Origin: Styela clava
Taxonomy: Eukaryota > Chordata > Ascidiacea > Stolidobranchia > Styelidae
DNA length: 64,000 nt
Reading direction: 5' to 3'
Assembly: GCF_964204865.1 (NCBI RefSeq)
Contig: NC_135258.1
Location: 12,515,001-12,579,000, forward strand
Shown here: positions 23,211-34,588 of the stretch, one piece after another
Layout: each line of letters starts with the position of its first letter
Position numbering within the stretch: position 1 is the stretch's first letter
Position numbers and translations under genes: made by a program
Notes under the pieces: model-generated
The model's input: only the letters and a program-made list of their open reading frames with translations
Told to the model about the DNA's origin: nothing
Databases searched by the model: none

Positions 23211-24059
23211 TAACCAAATTGTGGGATGACGTAACCAAGCACTACAACATAATTCCGATGTGTCTATATGTCTCAGCTATATCTGTAATGAAAATTGTAA
23301 TAGACGACGCAATGAAAAAGCTCGCTTCTCGACATTAGATTATTCAATATCTAGAGAAAATGTGACTTCATCTCGAGGCACCATTTACCGCGAACGAAGC
23401 AGTGCGTGCACATGTGACGAGTAAAAAGTTGTATATTGCGAGAGATACCGAAGGCCAGCTAGGATGTCGTGTTTGCGACGGATAGCGGACGCCTTTTCTG
23501 CTACAATTTGCGACAAGGCACTTGTGCGAGCGAGGATATTTGGCACTGACGGTTATCAAAAAAACTAAGCTCGCAAACGCTTCGATACCCGTGACAACTT
23601 GCGTATTGCGTTAAGTAAAATAGAGCTGTGTATTGAAGATATAATGAAAAAAGAAATTTCAGTTTCATCAATCTCACTGAGTCAATGGACTGTTTCTAAT
23701 AAATAGTTGTCTGTATTTGAGTCAAACTGTACTAACATTAAAAACACATTTTGCGTTTTTTAGGATTGGGTCGCGAGTATTCATAAAACTCAGATTTGGG
23801 TCGCGCTCGAAAAAGTTTAAGAACCACTGGTCTATGGCTAGAGGACATACGCAATTTTGCAACTTGTCTATATGTACCAGTCCTGAAAACCAAACAATCC
23901 AAAATCCCCAAAATAGCTAATCTGTTTCAATTACATTATTTTTTATGTTTAAAAATATATATTCCATCAATATAACACGCTCTGCACATCACCGAAATAA
24001 GACTAAAGTTAAATATAAAGAATAAAACAGTAATGTACTCTTATATAAAAGTCAACCAA
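23211..24059. other. Repeat-rich intergenic with one hAT terminus
   Basis: The stretch 23780-23829 ends GTTTAAGAACCACTG, the inverse of a common hAT left end, and includes two GGGTCGCG motifs. I cannot find the partner terminus, so this is a fragment. GC-rich sequence near 23380-23560 with CGA-type motifs looks like another old element. Confidence 0.4.
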
Positions 24060-24350
24060 GGTGAATTGGACTCAGACCAATGACATTAAACAACATGATG
24101 CGCAACTCCGGCATTTTTGTCCGAAGATCGTATTCGATAGCACGCTCCAATGCACATACTTGACGAGACGAAAACGAGCGGATGTGTGCTGCTTTCAAGG
24201 CGTAGCACGAATGGTGTTCGTGCCTGCTTTGACAGTTGTTGTCGATTTTATTGATATTTTTGAAAGTTGGGGTAAAAAGAAATCGGTAAAAGGTAAGGTG
24301 AATACTATTGTTGTATATCACACCCGGGCATCGCACTGTTAAGTACATGT
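24060..24350 (-). repeat. Dispersed repeat, copy 1 (partner near 27700-27900)
   Basis: In reverse complement it shares TATGTGCATTGGAGCGT, GAGTTGC and ATCATGTTGTTTAATGTCAT with 27760-27900. The shared block also has CGACGAG/GAGCGGA motifs upstream. Open frames on both strands are by-products of high GC. Confidence 0.55.
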
Positions 24351-25414
24351 GGGAAAGCCAGCCTTTGTCAAATACTACGAAGTTATTAATTCAGTACGGT
24401 ACGTAGTTGCCCATTTGCCGAAATTACATATTTACTTACCCCTTATGGTTTCAAATAGTTCATGCACCTCCAGTTAGATTTTTTTAATCAGTGAGGATAT
24501 ATACTCATTGTTGATTGCTGCTCATTGTAACATACTATTACGCATTCACTTTTATTTGCGTATTGAATCAAAGTGTTAACAAGTTCACCTAACATTTCAC
24601 TCATACCGGTCTATATTGTATAGTCTGATTTCTCAAGTATTTGGAGCCACGAATGCTTGTAATTTTCTGACTAAACCCTTTTATTAGTTGGTTTATATAC
24701 CAAATTCAGTAAAATATTTTTTAAATAAAACATGAGATATTGGATTTATTAGCTTTTCCATTCTGAATCATATAGACTGCTTTATTTATTCTTAACGAAA
24801 ATTAATAAATCTCCTCTCTTTCTTCAGATGTGAAAGTTGTGGACAAACCTGTCTAAGCATTGTGAGACTCTTGCAGCACAAGAGGCAATAGCAGAAATAG
24901 TAAGTATATCAATCAAGAAATTAAGCCGACATAAAGCAAAACTTTCAACTATTCGTCTAATCTCAATTTCCTATTATTTATTCACAGGACAACTATAGCA
25001 GACGGGGAGATATCAGAAGTCTGGCGACATATCAGTGACAGTGTGATTCCAAGAAATATAATGCAATTGAAAATAGAAAATTGCAATAGAAAAACAACCT
25101 ATGGAGGCATGCAAAGACATTTGACCCTCTGGTAGAGTTGTGTATGGCCCCCACATCCTGCAGGGCTTGGGGAAAATAACTAAAAATTCCAAAGCGTAAG
25201 ATTGCATAAGCGGTCTTATTTGTAAAAAGGCACAAAACACGCCAGACATACTTAAAACAGCTTTGGAAATGAGGATTACGGGTACCTCACTGCACCTGTG
25301 TTATATTTGGTTCATCAACTTTTGGTAGTACTATAGAAGAAATTTCGGAAGGGGTATAACCATCATTCATGATAAAATACTATCATATATTTTTTGAACA
25401 ACTTCAATCTAGAC
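24351..25414. other. Intergenic; two weak exon-like segments only
   Basis: A plus-strand segment near 24836-24899 ends at a GTAAGT-type donor, and 24988 onward follows a CACAG acceptor. Joined they give a short C-terminus ending SLATYQ. With no recognisable family and an in-frame stop close upstream, I do not call a gene. Confidence 0.25.
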
Positions 25415-26601
25415 CAGGGGTCTCAAACTCGCGGTCCCAGAGAACTTCCAGTGCGGCCCTCGAACGCTTAACAATAATTGTAATAGTATTTTTGAAGTTT
25501 TTTTTTTTATCTAAATGTAATAGATTTTTCAAACCTTCTAAAGTGAAATTGATTATTCACACAGAAAACAATTTACTGAAAGTAGTTTTGGAATATTAAT
25601 TTTTTTGTCCACATTTTGACCCAATTAAGAATACACATCAAGCTAGCAAAAGAATACTTGAATAAAACACTTGAGTAATTAAATTAAACGCAAAGTACAT
25701 GAAGAAGGTGGCATTTTCGAAGAAAATGGGAGTTGTAACATTTCTGCTCTTCATAAAATTCTGAAGCACATTGTTTAATTTGTCATATTTCCGTCAATAC
25801 AATCAAAAAACACAATAAGCTCAGCAGTCAATATGACAAATTCGAAGACCAACTTCGAACAGAAAATTTCCATGTGTTTGTATATTAATATAATTATACA
25901 ACGACTTAGTTACTAAAAATCAATGTCAATAATAATTCAAGCAATCCTATGCCACGCAATGTAGTGCGAAATGTCTTGTCGAAAAAATCTGTCATTTGTT
26001 TTTTTACTGATCTATACATGAAATGATAAAAGTAACTTTTTTGCATTATTGGAATTAATTAAACATTCGTAAAGATCCAGATAAACCCATGATCATGTGG
26101 CCTCGTTAGTTAGAGTTGGTACTATAAAATCATTTCAGACTGGCCTTAGTATGCTGGTGACACAAAAAAGATGCCAAACGCCAGGACAAATGTAATTATT
26201 AAAACATTGAGTTTATACTGTAGTATTTTTGTTAATTTTAGGTTCATATATTTAGATTAAGTTATTTTTAGTGTATGTATTATTCTTTCCTTATTCAAAG
26301 CTTGTTCAAAAATGATTTTGATGGTTGTACATAGAATTTTACGATTTTTTATAATAAATACTGTAACTTGCAAATGTTGCAATAATAGTGGAATGCAAAT
26401 ATTAATATGTAATTGCATTTGAAATTGAAGAAAATAATAAAACTTAATCCAACTGTTTAGTTGCATCACAATATATGTCACAAACTAAAACTATCTTAAA
26501 AATATCTTTTAAGTATACATTATCAAAAACTGTTTGCGGCTCTTTTTACAATTTTCAAAATGCAATGCGGCTCTCGAAAACCCATGAGTTTGACACCACT
26601 G
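25415..26601. mobile_element. Non-autonomous hAT element, 1187 bp
   Basis: Left end CAGGGGTCTCAAACTCGCGG; right end inverted CAGTGGTGTCAAACTCATGG. GCGGCCCTCG / GCGGCTCTCG subterminal motifs match across the two ends. Flanks are ATCTAGAC and ATCTATTC, only a partial 8-bp duplication, so the insertion is older or its edges have mutated. AT-rich interior, no transposase. Confidence 0.75.
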
Positions 26602-27515
26602 ATCTATTCTAGACGATTCAAGCATTGCTTTGGGAAATTATATCACTTCAATTAAATTGAAATAATTTCGCTATATTAAATACAAAATCGTTGCTATCAT
26701 AAAGGTAAACCAATTCAGCCACTCGAAATATATTGGCCTTCACAAAGAAATGGAGGCAAAATTGAGAGTTCATGAGCTATGAACATTTGTTCTTTTCTTT
26801 GTCTTGAACTTTCCATACTCCACAGCCCCTATTAATTTTAATTACCATGTGATGGTCATACATATCTTTAACTTGTATTTTCTGTCATGATGTATTATCT
26901 CAATGTGCCAAACTATTAATTAGTGTGCATATTCTGCTTCCAGATGACATAAATGTATTGTCATGTTTATTACCTCAGCTTGGAGTATTGACAAGAAAAA
27001 GGTGCCAGTAAATTAGGTAAAAAAATTTTCAACTCATTGTTATAATCAGAATTCACAATCAATAGGAATTATAAACAGCCAACAATCAGTGAGAATTATA
27101 TGCGAAATTCCTCAGAATAAATTTGTCCAAAATCGGAGGAAGGCAAAAAATATAGGTGGTTTCCATCCACACAAGCATTTTAAGAAGACTTGCTCGAGCC
27201 AAACTAAATGAGCATCGTCAGGTGATCGGTAAGGCTGCAAGTTGAATTCAGCCCTGCAACCTCCTGCATAGAAGATAATATTAATTAGTGGGCTATGAGC
27301 TAAATTCCTAAATTTAAACAAACCTATCTACGATGCATTATGTACCAGCAATGTTACCTACGATTAACTGAATATGTAATATGTCTAATAAATTCACCTA
27401 CGAAAGCAAGTTCGATAGGTGCAAACTTTGTGTTATGGAATTGTATCGCAGCACAGTTTTGTATGACACCCTCTTTAAATGAAATTTCAATGATTAAGCG
27501 CAAACATTAAAATTA
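26602..27515. other. Intergenic; no gene recognised
   Basis: AT-rich sequence. A less AT-rich stretch near 27150-27270 has no motif I can name. Confidence 0.4.
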
Positions 27516-27593
27516 CTAACTTTGAACTTTGTCATTATCTGCAAAATGTTCCACACAAATCTTTCCGCTATCGCGTTTGTAATCTTCTCTGAT
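27516..27593 (-). pseudogene. Possible THAP-type zinc-finger fragment
   Basis: After a TTTTTATCAG acceptor-like site the minus strand reads EDYKRDSGKICVEHFADND, then stops. The C-x2-H-F block resembles the central part of THAP domains (C-x-x-H-F), which occur in P-element-type transposases and in host proteins. The rest of the domain is not visible. Short, so weak. Confidence 0.25.
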
Positions 27594-27689
27594 AAAAAAA
27601 AACGTCTATGATGTCCAGAATTGCTCTTTACAGCTTGCCTGTTATTCCAGCTTTCCAAGTAAGCAAAACTTCTTAGATATAGAGATTAT

Positions 27690-27900
27690 TTTGTTTCGTT
27701 ACAGGCGCAAAAAGGCAGGTACTACACGTAAAAAAGACGCCGAGTAGCAAAAGCGAGCGGAAAACGGACGCGAAAGGCGACGAGAAATATGTGCATTGGA
27801 GCGTATCATGAAATACAATGTTTTGCCTGTAGTCTTATGGAGTGACGTCAGAGTTGCCTATCATGTTGTTTAATGTCATTGCTCAGACAGTAAATATCAC
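27690..27900 (+). repeat. Dispersed repeat, copy 2 (partner near 24060-24350)
   Basis: Carries ATATGTGCATTGGAGCGTAT, GAGTTGCC and ATCATGTTGTTTAATGTCAT, matching 24060-24350 in opposite orientation. A purine-rich CGAGCGG / GGCGACGAG segment precedes it. Confidence 0.55.
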
Positions 27901-28448
27901 AAGTACACGCCTTCCTATACAGTAGTATAAATTGAAAATTATTAGCGCTAAGCTAGAATCTGAGATGCAAAAACTCGAAAATCCTTCGCCTAGGTTATTT
28001 TGCCTTTGTGACGTCACAATAGTCCTGCGTTAACAATGATAATTCATTATGACGGAACAATTGAACAAATTTGCATATCATACAAAATTTCTATTTTTAT
28101 GGGTTTCGGAATTCTTAAAATAAAATCTGAGTTAACAGACAGGTGCGCAGCATTACATAAATACCTATTTTATGAAAAATTCAAAACCGCCCAAAATGAC
28201 TTGCGCAATTCGGTTATTAGCGTGACGATATGTGAATTCAAATTTATATGTATTTATATATTTTATTATTTATTCAAAAATATATGTATATGTAAATTCA
28301 AATTTTAATGGAACATTTTATTTAAAGAAGAAGCAAAGCTATACAAAATAGAGCATATGTCCCACTCAGTTACTGTCAAAGATGATCTACATAGTCTAAA
28401 ATAAATTCATTTTTTCAATTTCACTGTCGTAAACTGGTTAACACGTCA

Positions 28449-28823
28449 TCAAAATCTGTTTTTTTCCAATGTTTCTCTTTCAACACTTAGAAGTGCAAGA
28501 TCACGGAGACGATCCTGTCCCGTTGATGCACGCGAATACGACAAAATAAGTTTCAATCTGCTGAAAGACCGTTCACAGCTTGCAATTGAAACTGATATTG
28601 TTAACAAAATTTGTAGAGAAATTCGCAGATTGAATAAAACGTCGTCTCCAAAAGACACAATAAAACCAAGAAGAGCCGAAGGAGTTTCTGGTTGATCTAC
28701 AGTTCTGTTACTGAGCAGCATTCTGCAATCTCCAATTTCGGTGAAAAGTTCGTGGCCATTGATGTCCGTGTGGTAGAGATTTGCAAAATCTGTGCAATCT
28801 CGACGAATTGTCGAAAACGGCAT
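28449..28823 (-). pseudogene. hAT transposase C-terminal fragment (dimerisation region)
   Basis: A 124-residue frame contains LLTISVSIASCERSFSRLKL and SYSRASTGQDRLRDLALLSV, the signature of the hAT C-terminal dimerisation region, here closest in style to ZMYM1-like transposases. Full-length proteins are several hundred residues, so catalytic and DNA-binding parts are missing. The 5' part runs out of frame near 28824. A hAT-like terminus reading CAGAGGCGTAGC on the minus strand at about 29337-29348 may be its 5' end. Inactive. Confidence 0.75.
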
Positions 28824-29349
28824 TGAGGTCTTTTAGCACAGTATAATATATTTTATGTAACTCTGCCGCAAAGTACGGTACTTTGACAACAAAATACAAT
28901 CCACGCATTACTCAAAACATGTATTAACATCATTCAACCAAATTCCGTTTCCATTTGTCTCCAGCACAGAACTAATATCAACTTACATCCGAGTGCGCAG
29001 CCAAGAACTTAACGATACAGAACCACGTAATTAACCCGGTGCATTTTGTTACCTAACGTTACCAAATCAAATTTTGCTTTGTTTTCCGGCCAAATTTTTT
29101 TGGCCATGTAATTACGATGGAAATCTGACCGTGCTATGTGCGTGATGACGTCGGCAGTCGTAAGTGGTCTGACCAAGTGTGCAGTTTGCCATGTACTAAG
29201 ATTAGATGTCTGCCGCCGGTGCGATCTTGCTTGTGACCGTTTTTTTACCTTTGTTGTGAAATTTTTGCCAGCCCCATTTTGGCGCCCCTGTACCTTGGCG
29301 CCCGGGGGCATATGTACCCCACTGCCCCCCCCTAAGCTACGCCTCTGCT

Positions 29350-30134
29350 AAACATACTCTGAAATGAATATTTCCCTACTTAAAGCGATTTGCCGTCAAT
29401 ACCACATTTTAGTGAAATTCTCATGTACATACACCCCAAAGCGTATATTCACCATTGCTTTTACTTTCTAGTACAATTTCTCCCTAAACATACTCTAAAA
29501 TAAATATTTCCCGTACCTCAAATCGATTTCCCGTCATTCCCGCTTTTTGTGAAATTTCCGATTTTTAGTGGAATTTTCCCGTAGTTCCTGTCACTCCCCT
29601 AGTTCCCGCATTTTAGTATTGGCAATTTCCCGTCGTTCCCGCAGTTCCCGCATTTTGAGGCGCAGTTCTTACCACTTAATGGCAGCTCCTGCCACGAACG
29701 TACCACGGCGTCTATTGCCATGGTTTTATCGCGCTATTACCGGTATATTTACAAAGTCGTGTACAATATTTTAGTTTATCATGCGGAATTATATCTACTT
29801 AAATCTAAACCTTACCCCGAATACATCAAAACTGTATTTATGAGAAAAGCCTTCCAACTTACCCAAGATTTATCACCATCAGGGACAGCCGACATGCCGT
29901 GGTTACGGCAGCAAAATTTGTGATATTCGATTTGCAGTCGTAACCACGGCTGATCACGGCAGCTCGCTATTGGTTTGTGGCAGCTAAAAAGTCAGTCGCC
30001 GTTGGTTTGGTCATGGCGGCCATGGTTTGGAAATCCCGCCATGGTTTTGCGGCAGCTCTAGACGTCACAAAATACTTGAAGCTGCACTTGCGCATTTTAG
30101 TGCAGTTTTCGTCGTTCCCGTTTCCCGCATTTTA
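29350..30134. repeat. Degenerate array of TTCCCG motifs and GGCAGC-rich sequence
   Basis: From 29380 to about 29680 and again at 30100-30135, variants of TTCCCGC, ATTTTAGTG and CGTAGTTCC recur at irregular spacing. AAACATACTCT(G/A)AAAT(G/A)AATATTTCCC occurs at about 29350 and 29485. From 29680 to 30060, short blocks such as CCGTGGTTACGGCAG and its near inverses recur. No gene seen. It may be a worn minisatellite or nested small elements. Confidence 0.5.
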
Positions 30135-30375
30135 GGGTTGCCCATCTCACAATTTCGGTTACCCTGGCCACAATTCTGTTCCCACATTTTAGTTTAGCGT
30201 GCTGCAGATTTGATTAATGGGATTGGATTTGATGTAAAAGATCATGTTATTACCGGTAGTCCCATGTCTGAATTCATTAGGTATGCCCCGCTAAAAATCC
30301 CGTAATCGCTGTAAATGTATGCACGATTAACCCTCTGACCACCGCGAAATTGGAGGATGGCAAATTGTGGCTAAT
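30135..30375 (+). repeat. Dispersed 230-bp repeat, copy 2 of an inverted pair
   Basis: Reverse-complement partner of 22981-23210, with matching blocks across its length. It ends about 200 bp before the LINE insertion. Confidence 0.8.
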
Positions 30376-30590
30376 AGGGTAACGTTGGTCATTCAGACGT
30401 TCGGGCAATTCAATCAATGCTTGAAGAAAATTATGAAAACCATCATCTTCTAACAGCAAGGGTTTTTGCCTCGGCAATTGAGTACGGTACAGAAATAGCT
30501 GGCAGACTGGTGATGCAATCTCTGAATCTACCTATGGCAACAGTACGGTATTCCTAATGCCAGAATGCTGTGATGCATGGCACTGTCTGG

Positions 30591-32900
30591 AACAATTGGA
30601 AACAATTGCGCCCAATTCTCTTACTAATCTATAATAGTTATCATAAACAGTCATGTCTGTCTCAGAACACAAGTCTTGGTGTAATAACTTTACTTTATAA
30701 AAAAGGAGATAAAAATGATATAAAAAATTGGAGACCTATTACTCTACTTAATTTCGAATATAAATTAATCGCAAAAGTTTTAGCTTTGAGAATGAAAGCA
30801 GTACTGCCTGATATAATAAATCATGACCAAACAGGATTTATTGAAGGAAGAACGATTCATGAAAATTTATTAACAATAAGAGATGACATTTTTTGGGCGA
30901 ATAAACAAAACCAACCGTTAATAATTTTTAGTATAGACCAAGAAAAGGCTTACGATACTGTTGATAGAGTTTTGTTACTAAGAATATTAAAAAAAGTTAA
31001 TTTTGGTAATTATTTCATTCGATGGGTCAATACCCTATTTAACAACACCAATGCAAAAATAATAACAAATGGATATTTATCAAAGCAATTTAGTATAACA
31101 CGAGGAGTTAGACAAGGTTGCCCCCTTGCCCCACTTTTATATATTATAATGTCCGAATTGTTAGCATCCAGCATCAGATACAATAGAGCAATAATAGGTT
31201 TTCAAAATTGTGCAGGAGATAGGGAGAAATATAAAGGTTTTGCGGATGACACTATTGTCACAGTAGAAAGTTTATCCTCCATAGATGAAGTATTAAAATT
31301 AATGGCAGAATTTGAAAAAGCTACAGGCTTGAGAATAAATATTCCAAAATGCAACATATTGTTGTGTGGGTCAGCAAAACGGCTAAACTTAGGACCTTCA
31401 TACAAGGGTATTCAAATTCAAGAAGAGCTTAAAATTCTAGGAGCTTATATAGGAAACAATGTTGTATCAAGAGATAAAAACTGGTTGAAAATCATTAACT
31501 CAATTCAAAATGTAGTAAATTTATGGCAGGGACGGAAGTTATCAATGATAGGAAAAATTATTATTGTCAAATCATTAATGTTATCCAAAGTGTGGCACAT
31601 AGCCAATTTTGAAATTATGCCAGGAAATTTCGTTCGAAAATTAGAATCTATAATATGGAAATTCATTTGGAATAATAAAACTCAACTAGTGTCAAGACAA
31701 ATTACATCTAATATTTTCACATCCGGAGGTTTGAATATGTTAGACCTCAGGAGCCAAATAAAAGCTCTTCAGGTCAAATGGATTTTTAAAATCCTCAAAA
31801 ACGAGAGTAGGCCATGGAGTAAAAGAGCCAATTATTTTATTAATAATTATTGTAATATTTTGTCCAAAGATAATTTGGAATGTCTGTATTTGAAAGTCCA
31901 ATTTGACAAAGTAACTACCATACCTAATTTTTATACCGCCATTATCAATTCATTCAAGGATATTAAGTTGGAGAGAAATCATCCCTTTAATATTACAGAG
32001 GTTAAAAATGAAATTTTATGGTACAATCCCTTAATCTCAGAGCAAAATTTTAGATTTTCGTCCAAATGGATCCAAGCAAAAGTCATTTCTGTGGCTGATA
32101 TTGTGGATAACACTGTGCATTATTTAACAAGTAGAATATATTCTATTGATCAAATTGGGGATCACAGAAGAAAGCTCTTTTATTTAAATAGATGCTCTAG
32201 TGAAATCCAACAGGTTTGGGGCAATCTACCTATTAGCTGGAAAGAAATTCTATCGAGAAATCATAATTTACCCGAAAACAGACTTGGAATCGATAGATAT
32301 ATGAACTCCAATTTATCCACCAAAAAAATAAGTAGTTTATTGAAAATAAGGAAAATCACAGAAATTGCTACACGGCATGATATGTACATTACACAAAAAT
32401 TAAATTTGAATATTCCTATAGACTGGTCAAATATTTGGCAATATAAACTCTCAAATAAATATAAAATTCTGAGTTGGAAAATTTTACATAATGGTTTACC
32501 TACGGGGGACAAATTAAAATATTGGTTTGATGATGAGAATGGACAATGTGTATTTTGTAATGAAAATGAAGAAACCTGTATACATTTATTTTGTTATTGT
32601 GATTGGATAATTGACTTTTGGCAGTGGTGCAATGTAAGGGAAATCAATTGTGACATAATTATTGCTAATAATATTCATAGTGAAGTGGTATCATTAATCA
32701 TTCAATGTGGAAAATCAGCCATATGGGAGTTCAGGAATAGTGTCAAATATGATGATGTATTCCAAATGCAATGTAACTTGCGAGCTATTTTTAAATGCAA
32801 ACTCCTGGGTGTAATCAGATTAATGTCAGATTTTGATAGACAAAGAATATTATCTGACGAAATCGTTGATGATGTACTACAAAAATCGATAATGAGTTGA
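30591..32900 (+). CDS. Partial LINE ORF2: reverse transcriptase and C-terminal zinc knuckle
   Basis: About 769 residues of non-LTR reverse transcriptase open without a stop. The frame extends 21 bp into host flank, so any start codon there does not belong to the element. Motifs in order: LLYKKGDKNDIKNWRPITLL, QTGFIEGRTIHENLL, FSIDQEKAYDTVDR, RGVRQGCPLAPLLY, the catalytic FADD (the usual form is YADD) and a C-terminal CVFCNENEETCIHLFCYC that matches the C-x2-C-x8-H-x3-C knuckle of L1-type elements. Without the endonuclease this copy could not retrotranspose on its own. Confidence 0.92.
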   Translation, partial: NNWKQLRPILLLIYNSYHKQSCLSQNTSLGVITLLYKKGDKNDIKNWRPITLLNFEYKLIAKVLALRMKAVLPDIINHDQTGFIEGRTIHENLLTIRDDIFWANKQNQPLIIFSIDQEKAYDTVDRVLLLRILKKVNFGNYFIRWVNTLFNNTNAKIITNGYLSKQFSITRGVRQGCPLAPLLYIIMSELLASSIRYNRAIIGFQNCAGDREKYKGFADDTIVTVESLSSIDEVLKLMAEFEKATGLRINIPKCNILLCGSAKRLNLGPSYKGIQIQEELKILGAYIGNNVVSRDKNWLKIINSIQNVVNLWQGRKLSMIGKIIIVKSLMLSKVWHIANFEIMPGNFVRKLESIIWKFIWNNKTQLVSRQITSNIFTSGGLNMLDLRSQIKALQVKWIFKILKNESRPWSKRANYFINNYCNILSKDNLECLYLKVQFDKVTTIPNFYTAIINSFKDIKLERNHPFNITEVKNEILWYNPLISEQNFRFSSKWIQAKVISVADIVDNTVHYLTSRIYSIDQIGDHRRKLFYLNRCSSEIQQVWGNLPISWKEILSRNHNLPENRLGIDRYMNSNLSTKKISSLLKIRKITEIATRHDMYITQKLNLNIPIDWSNIWQYKLSNKYKILSWKILHNGLPTGDKLKYWFDDENGQCVFCNENEETCIHLFCYCDWIIDFWQWCNVREINCDIIIANNIHSEVVSLIIQCGKSAIWEFRNSVKYDDVFQMQCNLRAIFKCKLLGVIRLMSDFDRQRILSDEIVDDVLQKSIMS

Positions 32901-33344
32901 AGAAATTGAGATTGTCTTGATTTAGGAGGTTTGACTATATAAATGATTGCATAACATAGACAGATTAAATGAAAATCTAGTAGCATGATAGGTTTTTGAA
33001 TTTTCTGTCTAATTTTTTGAAACCTTTTCTTTTTCCATGCTAATATAAAATAATTAATTATATATGTACATAAAAATACTATATTTATGACGAAATATGG
33101 ACAATCTTCAATACAAACGGATATATGACGAAAAATGGATTATCATCACTGGGTTTGATATGTATTAATAATTGTTTATCCAACTGTTTTAATTTTCCTC
33201 AATTACCGTAATTGGAACGCAATACATGCAATTGGTTTCAAAAAAACAAAAAATAAATAAAATTATATAAAACAAAAACTGAAAATTTAATTGGCTTCAA
33301 AAACATAATTAAATAATTCCATATTGACTCTGGAATTGAATTTG

Positions 33345-33374
<30 letters not shown>
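30591..33374 (+). mobile_element. 5'-truncated LINE (L1/Tx1-like) with poly(A) tail
   Basis: The 14-base target-site duplication ATGGCACTGTCTGG lies at 30577-30590 and 33375-33388. The right copy directly follows a poly(A) run from 33347. Between them is one open frame to 32900, then about 450 bp of 3' UTR. The endonuclease domain and ORF1 are absent, as expected from incomplete reverse transcription. The exact duplication and intact frame suggest a fairly recent insertion. Confidence 0.93.
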
Positions 33375-33379
<5 letters not shown>

Positions 33380-33388
33380 ACTGTCTGG

Positions 33389-34576
33389 CTGTGCAGCTGT
33401 AGCATGTGACCAAATTGTGTTTTTTTTTTTGCTGAAAACTAGAATGCTATAGTAAATTTTTTTCCTCCAGTAAATCGGATTTTCTTTTTCGAGTAATGTC
33501 TTTCAATGTAGTTGTGTGTATGTATGTTTATTCGTCTCGTAAAAGCAAAAACACAGGAGTTAGTAAATATCAACATTGAAGACGGGATGTATACACAAGA
33601 CCATACTGGCTTAAAACACATGAAAGTGCGGCATACACCCCCTGCCCCCTATGACTGTATGATAAGCATAAAACTGTAAAATGCAATAAATCAAATAAGT
33701 ATAATGGTCCTTCATACAGACAGTTGTGCAAGGAGGGTGGATGGGTAGCAATATAGGCAACACTGCAACAGGAGTAAGAGTGGAGTATGCCCAACTGTTT
33801 GTACAAAGGAGTTGGTAGGACAAGACAATATCAATAAATAGAGACAATACAACATGGAATATAATACATGTAAACATAATAATAAAATTTGGACATATAC
33901 TAAATATAGCACCCTTGAGTAATGATACCCCACCCTATAAATGAGAGAAATAGTCAAGTTTAAAGGAGTATGTGCATATATGGTATGTACCACTCAAGGG
34001 TGAGTGTCTTAACTCTTAAGTAATATATGGCTAATCTAGCAAATATGCATTCCTTCCAGGCTTGGGAAAATGCGATGTAATAAGTTATGTCAAGTTATTC
34101 GCTTTTCCAAGTTACTTCGTATTTTATAGTTCTGAATACCGCCAAAAAAGATCAGGATTCAAAAAAAGATATTCTATTCTCGGAATCAGAGAATTGTGCC
34201 ATACTGCAAGTTCAGGAAAAATTTGGGAAAAAGTGCAGATTACGGTGGTTTCATATGTCAGAATCTGAAAATATATTGTAACACTTCTTGGCGGGCTAGT
34301 TCACTAAGCGCCCTCAAGTACTTCTAGTATGGCATAACCATTTTCGCATATGTCATTTCTAACCCCAGCCTGACTACGACACAGTGACGAAATAAGGCTC
34401 GTCAAAGTATACGGATTGTCATCCAAACCGCACATTCGATAACCCGAATTTAAGCAAGCTATTTCTCTCGTTTTCTCGTCGTAACAATGTTACGCCAACT
34501 AGAAGTACTTACGACGTTTATTGAATATGCGCCCTTCTTTCTGCATTAGCTGATAACTTTTTTTTCTAATTTTCAG
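33389..34576. other. Intergenic between LINE and malectin, one orphan exon-like frame
   Basis: The stretch 33600-33850 is less AT-rich but unrecognised. At 34126-34281, after ATTTTATAG, the plus strand reads LNTAKKDQDSKKDILFSESE and on to a TAA, about 50 residues of mixed charge. It looks protein-like, yet no upstream exon can be matched. A last exon of a gene disrupted or displaced by the LINE is one possibility, chance another. Confidence 0.3.
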
Positions 34577-34588
34577 AATATTAGAAAA

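Noticed and set aside
23211-23790. A complete hAT element ending at 23829
   Set aside because: The right terminus is clear but no matching left end or target duplication was found.
30570-30590. The ATG region as the LINE ORF start
   Set aside because: These bases are host flank and the left target-site duplication, not part of the element.
33611-33993. Hydrophobic minus-strand frames as membrane proteins
   Set aside because: Several overlapping frames are open at once and are rich in Leu, Tyr and Cys, as expected from biased intergenic sequence.
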